A DNA stretch of 64,000 nt from Exophiala sp. HKRS030 (taxonomy: Eukaryota > Ascomycota > Eurotiomycetes > Chaetothyriales > Herpotrichiellaceae). A program made the position numbers and the translations under genes. Position 1 is the stretch's first letter. Each line of letters opens with the position of its first letter. This document shows positions 50,566 through 62,888 of this stretch, piece by piece. Location: the NCBI GenBank assembly GCA_023897205.1, contig JAHWDD010000003.1, positions 5,335,665-5,399,664 of the forward strand, written 5' to 3'. The notes below the pieces were generated by a model. The model saw only the letters and a list, made by a program, of their open reading frames with translations. It searched no databases and was not told the origin of the DNA.

Positions 50566-52206
50566 CTATGGTCCTGACTTTGAGTTTCCAGTAGGCTCGG
50601 TTTCAGGTTCTTTGGACGAAGTGCCACTGGATACTGTCGCTAGCGTTTCTGAGCTCGGTGACCCTTCCACCGCACCTTGAATTTTCTCCCCATCCGGATT
50701 CTCTTCATCTACAGGCTTTGTGTCGTTAGTCGGTGCAAACCGACTGCGTCGACGAATGGGTTCTCCATACTTATAGAAGATGAATGGTATGGGTGCCAGT
50801 AATATCGCAAATCCACCTATGAGAGATCCACCGCCGCCCACGCCCAAGGCATTAAACATGGACCTAGTGAAGAGGGGAGCTGCAGCACCTCCTGCCGATC
50901 GACAAATTGTGTTGGCAGCCATCGCACTTGCCGTATACATGAGGTATGTGTCAGTAAGATAATTTAGGTAGGCGACGAAGATGAGAAGGATTGAAGTCCC
51001 CAGTAAGGTTCCTGCAAGCGTTGGAACAATCCAATGGATGCTGTCAAAGTTGGCTGTCCATGCAAACCAAAACATGGTGATTGCGAAGAGAATCCCACCA
51101 CCCATTGCAACCGGGAGACGGTCCTCTGGGGTTTGAACGATACCAGCCTCTATTTTCTTTTTGTCTTGCCTGGAAACAGCATACACAATGAGCCCACCAA
51201 TACAACCACCAACTGCATTTCCAATGAGCGGAAGTTGTCCTACCCCCGAATTCCACCCTCTCTTCTGTTGAAAAACAATGGGATAAATGGTGAAAAGCAT
51301 GTAAAGCAAGATGTAAACCACCGTAACATACAATGCAACAAGCAGAGATATGGTGTCGAACAATATCAGCCACGGCCTTGTGAGGGCTACTTTGAACATA
51401 TGCCGCAGGTCACGCCCTTGAGCTTCGGCCGGTGCCTGGAAATGCTGATACTCGGCAACACCTGTAGCTCTTATTCGCCTAGCCTTGTTTATGAGAACAG
51501 CCGACGGAAGAGTCTCAGGGATCGTAAACATCAAGACCTCGGTGATTCCGCCCATCCACAACAAGACATAGAAGGTCCATCGCCAGTTCATTTTCAGCTC
51601 GAGGAATCCGCTGACCGGCGGGCCCAATGCAGGCCCGACAAAAGTCATTGAGGAAAAAAGTGCCATTCCAACACCCCTTTCAACTGGACCCCATATATCA
51701 GCCAGAACTCCAGGGGCATTCGTCAAGGGTGCACTAGCAAATGTACCAGTCAAGAGTCGACCAATCAACAGTGACCCAAAGTTGGGTGCAAACGCGCACA
51801 AGAAGTTGAACGCCAAATACCCGGTAAAAGTGCCATAGAACACCCACCGACGTCCATAAAATTCGCTCAGAGGCGCGAAGATCAGAGGTCCGGCACAGTA
51901 ACCGAGCAGAAATAGAGTGATAACAAGACCTGCTGCGGTTTGTGAAACATTAAATTCTTCTGCAATGCCAACCAGACACCCTGAAGGACTTGAGGATGCG
52001 AAAGTGGCGTTCACCACAAGCAAGACCGCTACTACGGTGATATACCATCGCCGGCCGGTCGACCACGCTCGAGGATTTTCGACATCATCAGGCGAGAAAT
52101 CAATGTGGCCTTGATCATTCAAGAATGGCGCAACACTGGGATTGATTGCTTTGGAACGGTAAGGCTTGGCAACTGGCCGTGACAGGATCCGTTCAATGCT
52201 GTTCAT
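50566..52206 (-). CDS. MFS drug/polyamine exporter (DHA1 family)
   Basis: 546 residues from ATG 52204-52206 (MNSIERILSRPVAKPYRS). The frame is open 180 bases further upstream but that part reads like leader. Family signs: the pre-TM1 segment DDVENPRAWSTGRRWYIT, TM motifs LLGYCAGPLIFAPLSEFYGRRWVFYG and GRLLTGTFASAPLTNAPGVLADIW. A motif-C-like GPALGPPVSGFL (antiporter signature) and MNWRWTFYVLLW follow. Twelve membrane segments with a hydrophilic Ser/Glu-rich C-tail. These are H+ antiporters for drugs, polyamines or self-made metabolites at the plasma membrane. Position between an amidase and an oxidase, 6 kb from a PKS cluster, leaves open whether it belongs to that cluster. Confidence 0.9.
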   Translation of the reverse strand: MNSIERILSRPVAKPYRSKAINPSVAPFLNDQGHIDFSPDDVENPRAWSTGRRWYITVVAVLLVVNATFASSSPSGCLVGIAEEFNVSQTAAGLVITLFLLGYCAGPLIFAPLSEFYGRRWVFYGTFTGYLAFNFLCAFAPNFGSLLIGRLLTGTFASAPLTNAPGVLADIWGPVERGVGMALFSSMTFVGPALGPPVSGFLELKMNWRWTFYVLLWMGGITEVLMFTIPETLPSAVLINKARRIRATGVAEYQHFQAPAEAQGRDLRHMFKVALTRPWLILFDTISLLVALYVTVVYILLYMLFTIYPIVFQQKRGWNSGVGQLPLIGNAVGGCIGGLIVYAVSRQDKKKIEAGIVQTPEDRLPVAMGGGILFAITMFWFAWTANFDSIHWIVPTLAGTLLGTSILLIFVAYLNYLTDTYLMYTASAMAANTICRSAGGAAAPLFTRSMFNALGVGGGGSLIGGFAILLAPIPFIFYKYGEPIRRRSRFAPTNDTKPVDEENPDGEKIQGAVEGSPSSETLATVSSGTSSKEPETEPTGNSKSGP

Positions 52207-53201
52207 GGGAGCGGCAGATCCGATGAGGCTATGTCTTCGGGGTCGTTTAAAGGAAAACACACAGGCATACCTCGTCCAGAGACTCCGAGCATTGTTATGC
52301 CGGGAACTTCTTACATTTATCCAACTAAGTCGGAACGCATTCTCCAGTGGATTTTCGAGGCTTGATGCCATCCGGGTGGGCGGCACGCGCCCCTACCCTC
52401 GGACTTAGGAAGAGCTTCTTGCAAAGGCAAAGTGTAGCGACAGACGGGAGCACGGCAACATAGGGTCCCCAAAACATACGTCATCATGCCTTCTCAAGGT
52501 TGCCAAAGGTGGCTTGCACCGCGATGGGGAACGTGGGAACTTCTCTGCCCACCGAGCTCATGACTTATTTTGCCCCTGTGATATTATTAAGCGGGTTGCC
52601 TCACCCCGATCAAGACCAGTGCGATGGGCAGGCGGGCCCAACGTGGATACCTGCAATGAAGACAACAATTTGCGGATCCCTGACTTTTTGTCCAAATGTC
52701 ACAACATTTACTAATACCAGTTTTGATCACTAGGGAGCATTAGCTCTACCCAGTTCCCAGAATAATTGCCCTGATGCGGTCTCTTAACAAAGAACGCGAC
52801 ACAGGTAGCAATATGGCATGGCTCCCTGCAGTAGGTGGCTCCCATCACTTGGAGTAACGGTTGCACGATTTGACCTTTGTTACGTTGGGACATGTACTCG
52901 CACTCGAAGGAATCACCAATTCTGTCGGCACGTGACGGCAAGCACTATCGGCACGTGAGTGTTAATGTGCCGAACTCGTTCTGGCATTCTGACCTAGAAA
53001 GAACCTCGGCACGTAATTTCCCCAATCAAGCTACTAGATACTATGAGAAAATAATGACCATGATTAAAGAGATACAACGAAAAATTCATCATTATATTCA
53101 TAACGCGACCGTTCTTTTCCCAAAACTTCTTCAAGCTAGCGATGTAGCATGTTCCGATATGTTGCGTGCCAATTTCATGAAATACTGTACATGGGACTCG
53201 C
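52207..53201. promoter_or_regulatory. Upstream region of the exporter with repeated CACGTG boxes
   Basis: About 1 kb. An 11-base word TCGGCACGTGA occurs at 52925-52935 and 52948-52958, with a one-base-changed copy TCGGCACGTAA at 53006-53016. CACGTG is the classic E-box bound by fungal bHLH factors. No gene is supported here. Confidence 0.5.
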
Positions 53202-55309
53202 TTAAAACACAATTGCAGCCAACATGGCCAAAAGTCCCAAAGTCTGCCCGGCGTGATTCGTTGAGGAAGCTGCACCGGTGAAGGTGGCTACATTAACTTT
53301 GGTTGTCACAGAGGCAGATATGGATGCGACAGTAGCACTTGCTGTTCCTGCGCCTTTTCCATCATTAGAATAGCCAGAGTTCGAAGTATAAACAGACCCA
53401 TAAGTGCTGGTCGTACCTGAGCCAGCAGTCTGAAAAGTGACGCTGCCGACGCTCTGTTTGCTTGTGGTCGCTGCGGATGGCACGGTATAAGAAGATGCTG
53501 TGTGAGGTGCAGTGGTGTAAGGAGTAGAGTTATTCGCGGGAAGCTTGGGGAAATTGTCAACTGCGTCTAAGATTGCGAGAGCCATGCCACCGGAGAAATG
53601 ACTTTGAATGTGGCAATGTAACAGCCATGCACCAGGAGTATTTGCTTGGTATCTGAAGACCATCCAAGAACCAGAGCCTATTGCAGGGAGGCTGGTGAAA
53701 CCATCGAGCAAAGGTGGGTTCTGGAGATTGAAAGGAAGGCCAGCGGCCTGCGCCTGGGCTACAGTAGAGAAGTTGAAGTCTCCGACACCAGCCCCAATAG
53801 CGAAGAACTTGTTGGCGTGCTTGTGAATAGGGTGTGGCTCAGCCAAAGGGCCCTCGATTTTGATGATTAGGTCAACCCACTGGTTGAAATTGGTCCTCAG
53901 GATCAAGTCGCTTGGTGCAATGTTCGCGGGATCTTGAAAAAGGAGTGGAGGCATGGCATCGTCGCGGCTTTCGTCGTAAGCAGAAACGCCAGACAGCGTC
54001 CACGCCCAAGCCTCCGTGGGCTGCTGAGGATTCTTCAGGATATCCAGAACGAATGTGACGTCCGCATTCGCAGCCACATGAGCAGCGGGGAAGGGTGCGG
54101 CAGCGGCTCGATCGAGGGACGTAGTTGCAGTCGTGTTCTGTCCGCCAAAATTGATCACACCTGTTGTTGTTGCAACACCACTTCCGCCCTTATAAGACAA
54201 AACTCCAAAGCCTGAAATCACTTGATTTATACCAGCATTAGCAACTCGAATTGTATAGTCGGCCGCGGGCTGATCGAGCTTGACGAAGCACGAGATGCGT
54301 TCGCCGTTCGCCACTGAAATCTCATCCACCGACTGTGGAACGATGAAATTTCCGTTTATTTCATAAACAATCAATTTGTGATTGTCAATCGCGATCTGCA
54401 GGGTGGCAATACCTCCGGGATTGATGAAAGATAGCGCAGCGAAGCCTTCCTTGGGGTCGACGGTATGAGTAAAATTTGAGCCAGTGACAGGGGTGCATAC
54501 GTCGTAGATATTAGGGGGTAGTGCGGCCGCATTCAGCTGGAATCTGCCCTGCAGGAGAGGGTTATTTGCGGGAATACAACCTTTGGCTGTCAAACTTGTG
54601 CCATTCAGTATTCGGGGAGCTGAGGTGCGGCATTGGCGGTGAGAAACTCGATGGATGGGCAGTACACTGCGCCTTGCCCATTGAGAATTATCGAATCCGA
54701 GCACGCAATGTCTTTGTTGGCGGCTTTTTCAATTGCGAAAAACTCGTCAAAGGTGGGCTGACTCCAGTCAGAGACGAATATAGGCTCAACTTTCAATGAT
54801 GCGGCTTTCAGGACGGATGCATTCCCAATGTGACTGAATGGGGTTTCGGCGTGGTCAGCAGGGGCGATAATGATAGCACCGTATAGACCATCCATCATTT
54901 GTCCCTTGTAATGCGCATGGTAGAAGTAGGTGCCAGAGTCTTCGGCGACCCACGTATATGTGTAAGTATTTCCGGGTTTGATGGCATTCTGGGTAACTCC
55001 CGGAACACCATCTGCCCATGGCGTCCCGAGTTGCCGAATACCATGGAAATGAACACCAGTGACGTTGGGAGTGTTGTTGATGACAGTGAAGTCGACTGTG
55101 TCGCCAACCTTCAACTTGAGAGGAGGACCGGGGAATGATCCGTTGACGAGGAGGGCCTCTCTTGATAGGCCTTTAGCCGGGTCGGTAGGTCCTCGCGTTG
55201 CTTCGATGACAAAGGGTACGTGTGTTGGCTGACCAGCAGAGACCAAATTGAGAGAGGAAAAAACGAATGTGGCGGCTGCGAGGGCCTTGCAGAGACCTGA
55301 GATAGCCAT
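53202..55309 (-). CDS. Multicopper oxidase (laccase-like), GPI-type C-terminus, one-base frameshift
   Basis: About 702 residues if one base is restored. ATG 55307-55309 opens a signal peptide (MAISGLCKALAAATFVFSS). The first half has GVHFHG and YFYHAHYKGQ, copper ligands of the N-terminal cupredoxin domain. The second half has HPIHKHANKF and WLLHCHIQSHFSGGM, the T1/T2/T3 ligands. A Ser/Thr-rich stretch and a hydrophobic C-terminus (STNHAGQTLGLLAMLAAIVF) suggest GPI anchoring. The frame changes near 54608-54614: the DNA reads GAATACTGAATGG where continuity needs one more base (LPEY|LNGTSLTAKGC). No GT..AG pair explains it, so it is a real mutation or a sequencing error. Family enzymes oxidise phenols or pigment precursors extracellularly. 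Confidence 0.85.
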
Positions 55310-58300
55310 TGTGAAAGGAGAAGGAGCGACGGTGAGAATAATTAGAAGGAATGGCAGACTCGAATGACACGAGGGGGAAGGAGGATACTTAAGCTCTCAT
55401 GAGGCTCACAGACGAGTGTTTACTAGTGCCAGCCATCCTAGTACATATACTTTGATGTCCCAATGTCGCAAACAGACTTTGGACTTGAAATAGTAAATAT
55501 CAATAGACACCAATGATCGCTCATCCCTTCGTGTGCCGGGCCTAGTTTGCCGTTGGTGCTCTACCGAATGAAATCTGACGGGAACTCACCTAGTCAGAAG
55601 GACGTCAGCGGAGAAGATCCTTCCGTGCAAGCCCATGTGTCAGAAATTCTGAGAGCCATCACTCTTCAGATTGGTGTCAACATACGGATTAGAAGGGGGC
55701 CTCGCTTGGGTATTGTCGTGCCCAAGGTGCCGCCGTAGACAACATGACGCAGCAAGAGGGGCTTTTCAACCCAAGAAGGGATAGTTGAGCCTCCGAAAGG
55801 GGAATTGAGGGTGTCCCAATTCCAAGCACAGGACGATCCGCATGTTGTGACAGAAGACGGAGAAGGCTGGTGAAAGGTTGTCCTGGCGAAAAGAAATCTT
55901 GTGTGCATGCATGGTACCAGGGGATGGAACGTGCGGCGAGGTTATTTGAAACGCTTAAGAAGGCTTGACCTGCCACTAAGATTGCTTGACCTTCGTGACC
56001 TTCTCAGCCCACGTGAAGCCGCCGATAATCGAAAGTCTGACCTGCCGTGCGTCCGTGCCGCGCATGCCTGCCTATCCCCGGCCTCCCATTACCGACCGCT
56101 CGTACTTGAAATGACTCAAACAACCATATTGCTAAGTCGCATTATTGGTAGGTCTGGCAAATAGTCTTGCCCAGCCATCGATTGCAGCGCACAAGCCCCT
56201 ACACTATTATTCACCCTTTGCACGGAAGTTATGACAGAAAAAAGGGCATGATAGTAAAATTTGAGATGTCGATGATCACAACAGTTGGAAGCGACCACTC
56301 CCGGCAAATTGTCAAGTACTGTACACCGTACACAGCCCAGGTGATCAGCTTTCAACTACTTGGCAAGTGCCTTACTTAGCAATGTCGGAACATGAGACGT
56401 CGTTTCATCAAGTCCGGGGTCGGAAACACAACCAAAACGCACTACCGCCAAATTAGGTGAAGGACATCTCTGGTCAGGGTGTGTCGCATCACGTGATCAT
56501 CAGGATACCCTATAGCGCACTTGCACTCAAGATCTCAGCTTGAAACAATGCCCACACTTTCCCTTGGCCTTCGCTAATCACACCTCAAGCAAGACCTTGA
56601 CAGGGCAAAGCCAAAACACTGGGATAGTGATCGGGATTCTATTCATAGATGGTTTTCACGATGCCGAGAACACAATGAACGCAGCCTGACTCGGCAATGG
56701 GTTGGGAACGATCCAGATTGACCCCACCTACGATCACTCATCCCGTACCACATGTGTGACAAGTCATATGGTTAAAACCAACCTCATGTGCCATTTCCCA
56801 CCCTAAGGGATTGCCTTGAGTGGGATGCAATCCAAATCCAACTTCAAACTCTCGTGGGAGTTGGAAGGTTCAATGGACCCTATCTGCATAATTCTTTTGC
56901 CCGAAATGTCACTTCCGTGCGGGCGGTGTACCTAAGAAATGTCGGATTTTCCCCCCTGACCTGACATAGAAAAACCTGGCGTTTTGAGGGCTCTACGAAT
57001 ATCAAAATTATTGTCGAAAAGCAACTCAAACCCCTTTACAAGAGAACTTCGTGACATCGTTCATAAGTCGAGAGTCGGGCAGACTATGGTTCCCCGTCTG
57101 CAACTGGCCCTGCACATGCATTTTCTCTAAGTTGACGGATTGAACTTCGCCTCGATATGGGCAGACAGCGAAGCTTTGATGATGATAGTATTTGGTAAAC
57201 CGTTCATCATCCGGCGGCCCCGACCGGTTGAGCTGAGTTAAGTTATTAATGCTACACTGCTGAGTCGTTCTCACGCGGGCCATGTATCCAGAATTTGCTC
57301 ATATGCGAAGCCCTTTAGTCACAGACGAGACAACACTCCTTTCCTGTCATTCCGCATTATTTCGGACTCCAGTTAAGCCGTATGCCAGTTTCATTCCGAG
57401 AATAGCGCAACACAAGATATGAAGCTGTAAGCCAAGAAAACTCGCAACACAGTGGTTCAGGCATTACCGGACTTCAAACACCAATCCAAATTCTACAATC
57501 GAGGACCCCTTTCACTGATTTTACTCAGGATTGAAAGTTGCAACTACAGCAAGTACTACAAATGAATCCACGATCGTATGGACCCAATCTTCAATATGAG
57601 CAGATTTTCAGTATCGACTTGTCCATATACTGCGCTATATCAGTTCGACATCCTGCCTGTTGCAGAGTCCAAGCAGGACGTGTTGACCTATGGCTCAAAT
57701 ACATGCCTGGTGTGAGTGTTCGAAACGCTACGCCATTCTGATGAATGTTTGGAATACCAGCTTGGAAAATTGCAAGCCAGGTATCAGAGGACGACTTGTG
57801 ACATATTGTTCCGGCTGCACGAGACGGTGTGTATCGAATCCGGGTCACTCAGGTTCCTTGTTTGCAAAAAGAGAGCTTGAAGAGTTTTGTCCGATGGAGA
57901 AAGGGCATAACAAATTCACTAGTGGTACGATCTTTTGCAAGATCTCACCGTAGTATGGCATAAACCCACAACACAGTTGTACTTCGTATGTTTTGCATTC
58001 GCATAAGTCAGGTAGCCTGATTGATGTGGGACGTAAACTCCACTGTTTCTTAACCCGAGCAAGAATCATAACCACTGTCTTCATCTTTGCCGCAAGGCCA
58101 GCTGACTAATAGGTGCAAAAGATAATTCGATACTGCCGAGTGAGACCGATATCGTACTAAGTTCGATTCAGACGTAGCCAGCTGGCGAAGATTGCCCCGT
58201 CGGAAGCTCGGTCTCAAAGTCGGGGTCCGGCGAGCCATTAGATAGATGGAAGTAGGCTACCAAATGCGGTTGGTTCAACCCACTTCGATTCGTGATATCC

Positions 58301-58480
58301 CTCGAGATTGTGTAATTGAGCATGGGAAAGATCAGGCGCTGTGGCCAAGATAATCCAACTACTTTCTAACTTTACTGCTCCTAACACCGTCTTGAGGACT
58401 TGCTGATTGATTAAATATGCTGTAAATTTCACATATCGAAAGTTAGATTGTGGACATGCAAAGCATCTAGCCAAACAACC
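55310..58480. other. 3.2 kb gene-poor stretch
   Basis: No ORF above 100 residues and no motif-bearing fragment. It contains the oxidase promoter on the left (TACTTAAGCTCTCATGAGG near 55385) and the monooxygenase promoter on the right. It probably marks a boundary of the cluster that begins at 58.5 kb. Confidence 0.45.
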
Positions 58481-60566
58481 ATGACAAGACGTTGAGACGG
58501 TTACACCTACAGAGACAGATTATGACACGTGCAGCGGAAAGAGTAGCCCAATTGCGAGACGTGCTTTCCACTCCGTCACCAATGACGACTCCTATTCCCA
58601 CGTCATCATCCGGGAGCTCTGGAAACCCAGGAAGCGACCCTTTGATGCAGCACCTCCTGTTACGGTATATCCTGCATGAATGACTCAACCATTTATTGGT
58701 AGGCTAATTCAAGCCTAGGCTATCATAGTCGGTGCTGGAATTGCTGGAATTGCAGCTTCGATACTGCTACCAAGGAAGGTGGACAACCTGTCTTACACCG
58801 TTTATGAGAGGCAAGACACCGTTGTGAGTATGGCACATCATGCAAATGAAATATGGTGTCCTCATAATTCTTCAGGGAGGGGTATGGGCTCAGAACCGGT
58901 ACCCAGGCGTCAGATGTGATGTTCCTTCTCACACTTACCGTATGTGCAGTTTTTCATGCCTGCTGAGCTTCGCTCGACCTCTAACAAGAAGTTTCAGAAT
59001 TCACTTTCGCTCCCAACCCACGATGGTCAGAGTATTATGCTGCTGGAGATGAGATAAGAGGGTATTATGAGAACCTTGTCAAAGAATATGGAGTTGATCA
59101 ACATCTCCGTTTACGCCATGAAGTACTGTCTGCTCAATGGTCTGAAGACCTCCATCAATGGGAATTAAGCATCAAAAACCACGCTACAGGGGAGATTTTC
59201 ACCGACACCGCCCATTTCTTCATAGAAGCTGCCGGTAGACTGAACGTTCCTCGGCTTCCAGACATACCAGGACTCAAGGACGAATTTGTGGGTACCGTTG
59301 TCCACACCTCTCAATGGACGGAAGAGCTCACTCGCAAAGTCGAGAATAAACGTATCGCCATAATAGGTAACGGTGCAAGTGGGCAGCAATTCTTAGTCAA
59401 TATCCTTCGACAAAAGCCGTCCCACGTTGATCATTATGTGCGCTCCAAGCAATGGCTAGTTCCAGCCTTTTCGCCGCAATTTACACCAGCCACTCCGGAA
59501 AACTTGGGAGGCCACACGTTCACGGAAGCAGAGAAAGAGACCTTCACTAATGATCGGGCGGCATATCTCAAGCACCGCCGAGACATAGAAAAACACTTAC
59601 ACGGGAGGTTTGATGGTGGTATTATCGGTAGCGAGATCAATGAAAAAATGCGCAAGGCGTTCCGAGCATCTATATCTGCCAGAGTTGGTGGCGACAGTTC
59701 TTGGATCGACCGGCTAGTTCCTGAATATGCTCCTCTCTGTCAACGACCGACTCCATCCACCGGATATATCGAAGCGCTCCTTGGTCCCGATGTAGATTAT
59801 ATAGACGGTACAAGAATTCAGAAAGCGACCAAAGATGGACTCGTCACGGAAGACGGAAAGGAGAGAAAAACCGATATTGTTGTTGCTGCAACTGGATTTC
59901 AAAAAGGATTTCAGCCATTCTTCCCAACGGTTGGTAAAGATGGGCTCGATTTGAGTAAGTATTGGGCAGTTGATGGGCCCATCGGATATTCTAAGGCATA
60001 CTTTGGCATCATGGCTCCAAACTTTCCAAACTATTTTGGCGTCATTCAGGTAAGCCCAAATCGAAGCTAAGTTTCTCGAGGTCGTCATTTGTAACTGACG
60101 GCCAAAGGCTAATAGTGTCGCCGTTGGCGGTAGCTACCCGCTTAATACTGAGATATCTGCCACGTATATTGCGAAAGTGATTCGAAAAGTCCAAAGCCAA
60201 GGTTACAGAGCTGTCTATCCATCTCAAGAAGCGACCGATGATTTTAATGAAATAATAACCGCCTACTTCGACGACAAGGTTATAGGTGATAACTGCAACG
60301 GCTGGTGGAAAAGCGGCTTTGGGAGATCGCGGCCCTTATTACAATGGCCTGGCACCGGTCATCATCGCTTTGATATCAGCCGTGACCCCCGATGGGAAGA
60401 CTTTGTCTTCGAACGCTCTGAGCAGGCCAAGAGAAATAGGTTTGAATACTTTGGTAATGGATTTACCGAGCGTGAGAAGAAAGGGGACGAGAATAGCCTG
60501 ACCAAGTATTTGAAGGAAGTAGGAACCGTTGATCTGGCCACCCTACACGAGAATTGGAACGATTGA
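58481..60566 (+). CDS. Baeyer-Villiger-type FAD monooxygenase
   Basis: About 617 residues. Exons: from ~58485 to 58664, 58719-58823, 58876-58939, 58998-60049, 60108-60566. Introns 54, 52, 58 and 58 bp (GTATAT, GTGAGT, GTATGT, GTAAGC donors). Joined motifs: PVT|AIIVGAGIAGIAAS (FAD Rossmann), DTV|GGVWAQNRYPGV, HTY|QFTFAPN. The BVMO fingerprint-like FVGTVVHTSQW, the NADPH site GNGASGQQ and the AATGFQKGF motif follow. Exon 1 is open in the right frame only from 58485, just after a TGA, and contains no Met. The only nearby ATG (58481) is one base out of frame. So either an indel is present or the start lies in an unseen upstream exon. BVMOs insert oxygen next to ketones, giving esters or lactones. 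Probably a tailoring enzyme of the PKS cluster. Confidence 0.85.
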
Positions 60567-61148
60567 GGAGATCAAAGATGGCGACATTAGGGTCCATGAG
60601 GTGGAAAGAGAGGCTGTTGCAATAACTTCCCATTTCCTACACGAAAATTCCATGATAGAACTACTTTCTAGCTACTATACTAGTGTTTTCAATCATGATA
60701 GTTTAATGTTTTGATGAATATCTTCCCACAGCACGTATTAGAATATGTGAGTACGGTGAATTTGACATTGGAGCTCCTTTCTTTGATATTCTGCGTCATA
60801 ATCTAGAAACCTGGATTCGCACCTCAGATTAAACTGAAGCAAACCTTCCGCAAATATGCCGCCTTCGGTTTGAGGTACAGTCAAGACTAGAACGCAGTAT
60901 GAAATTTCCGATCTTCTCGAGTATCGGAGGTTGTAAGCCCGCGATTTCGGGTTCCGATGGGTGAATATCGGTACTCGCCTCGGCGTTGACTATCACCGCG
61001 CAACCCACCCTCGATGCCTCTTGATTCCACATATCAAGTCCTTGTCCACAGCTATCTCAGAAGGGCGGCGTCTGGACATGAAAATGGGACAACAAGCGCT
61101 ATGTATCGGAATACAGCCCGGACCACAAGAGAAGTCGCGAGGACAGTA
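60567..61148. other. Convergent 3' region, no supported gene
   Basis: About 580 bp between the 3' ends of the monooxygenase (plus) and the thioesterase (minus). Only short motif-free ORFs. Confidence 0.45.
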
Positions 61149-62169
61149 TCACACATTTTTGTCATGGGCGATGACACGTGCATACCAGCGCCGGCCGGAT
61201 CCAATCAGTTTAAACGCAACCATTCCATCTTCTGCAAGCTTCCATAAGCATCGATTAATGCAAGGCTCAAGAGCCATATCGAACAGTTCATCAGAAACCT
61301 CACCGTAGAGAAAAGTTACAAGTTCTCTGTTCGTGAAGCCTGGCTGAGCCGCGTGTCGTGCATTCGGAGCTAATGTTCTTTCTGCTAACGTGGTATACAC
61401 CTGAGCCACCCGAAGCGTCTCACGCTGGATGTAAACTTTAATTCTGGACGGGAGGTTGGCAATTTCAGCCCCGTGGCCTGGGTAGCCTATGCGACATCTT
61501 TGATCTGCCATATAGCTTAGCGCATTGAGATACGCGCCAAGATCTTCGATGACGGTGAAACCGTGGCCTAAGACGTTATCGCCTGTGAACATGGCTTCAT
61601 CCTCCTGGAGAACGAAGCACATGTGGTCAACAGCGTGACCTGGAGTCAACATGGCCAGGATGGTGGCGCCTTCAACGATAAACCTCTGACCATCTTCGAT
61701 AGACAACTGACCACGGTCGGGCCTGTTCTTGTATATCCTCGAAACCAGATCCGGGTATTGGGCAATGAGGTCGGAGATACCTCCGGTATGGTCACTGTGC
61801 CAATGTGTAAGGAGAACATGGGTGATTTCCAAGCTATTCGCTTGAAGATAATCAGTGAGATTTGCGATCCACGGGGCAAAACCCTGTATCAGGGTCAGAA
61901 ACAATCAAAACAACGGCCTCGTGTCAGGCATAAATGCGAGCTAGGGCTTCATTTACCTGGCCAGTATCAATCAGGATTCGTGATTTGCCAGTTCCCACGA
62001 GGTAAGTATTTGTGCCTTGCAATTGCATCTCGCCAGGGTTGCCACCGAGAATTCGGACAACTCTGGTCCCGACATGCTCGACTTGTGGAAGGACAGGAAG
62101 ATGACCCTTCTGGGCAGCCAGATAGTCGCTGAAGACCAGAGCGGCAGACTTTCGATCGTCTTTCCTCAT
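61149..62169 (-). CDS. Metallo-beta-lactamase-type polyketide thioesterase
   Basis: 315 residues, two exons 62169-61957 and 61883-61149. The 73 bp intron (GTAAAT...ATACAG) joins ..[15 protein letters not shown]... The N-terminal [27 protein letters not shown] stretch is typical of fungal PKS-associated MbL thioesterases. The metal-binding HWHSDH is at residues 98-103, with further ligands in [16 protein letters not shown] and YPGHGAEI. These proteins release the product of non-reducing PKSs that lack their own TE (atrochrysone-carboxyl-ACP-type thioesterases and relatives). It is divergent from the PKS with a 719 bp shared promoter. Cytosolic. Confidence 0.92.
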
Positions 62170-62888
62170 ACCTCAACTCACGCCTGGAGTTCCAAGTATT
62201 GTCATTTGCAGCCAAAAGAGATCGTAAGTCGTCTAATGAAGAGGATACGTGTAACATTATACATGAAAGTGCAGAATCCAACCTCGCAGATGTGTTATCT
62301 GGATTTTGGAAGAGAAAACATGACTATGTAGACGATTGCGCCATACTCTGGTATTTCTCCATCCGATGGCGGCAAGAATGTTCCATCGGACTCAAATGCC
62401 ACACTCTCAAACGAACTTCTTTCCATGGCCTTTTTGGTATGATTGGCCAGAAGAGCCTACTCTACCGACTCCGAGAACCGATCCCGAAGGTATCCTGCCT
62501 CTCCCCGATGTGAAGTCAGGCTCATTCGCAATTTTCGGATTGCGACCTCATAATACCGAAATGTTTCGGCGAATGTATCAGATGCGGCCATTGCGAAAGA
62601 AATACGTCCTATTGGAAGGATCCGGTTTGAGGGCCATAGATTTGTAAAGCTTGGTATCCATGTCTGTATAGAAATGATAGTAGCCTCCACAAGCTCACGT
62701 AAACTCATGGCCCAAGAAATTGGTACATATTGCAAGCTGACGTGGTTTTGAAGGGTAGGATAATTCCTCAGGAATGACGAAGTCAGGGTTACAACCTATC
62801 ACTAGTTGCACTGGACAGAGATCTTATCGTCAAGGCAGTAAGATAAACTAAGGCCTCCGGGCCTGAACCTGAGCTAAACGACTTCACC
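62170..62888. promoter_or_regulatory. Divergent promoter between thioesterase and PKS
   Basis: 719 bp between the two ATGs, so the two core genes can be co-regulated. A plus-strand open frame of 103 codons (62336-62647) carries no family motif I can name and may be chance. No clear operator was recognised. Confidence 0.5.

Noticed and set aside
62336..62647. 103-codon plus-strand frame in the thioesterase/PKS promoter
   Set aside because: No motif and no splice continuation; kept only as a note in the intergenic entry.
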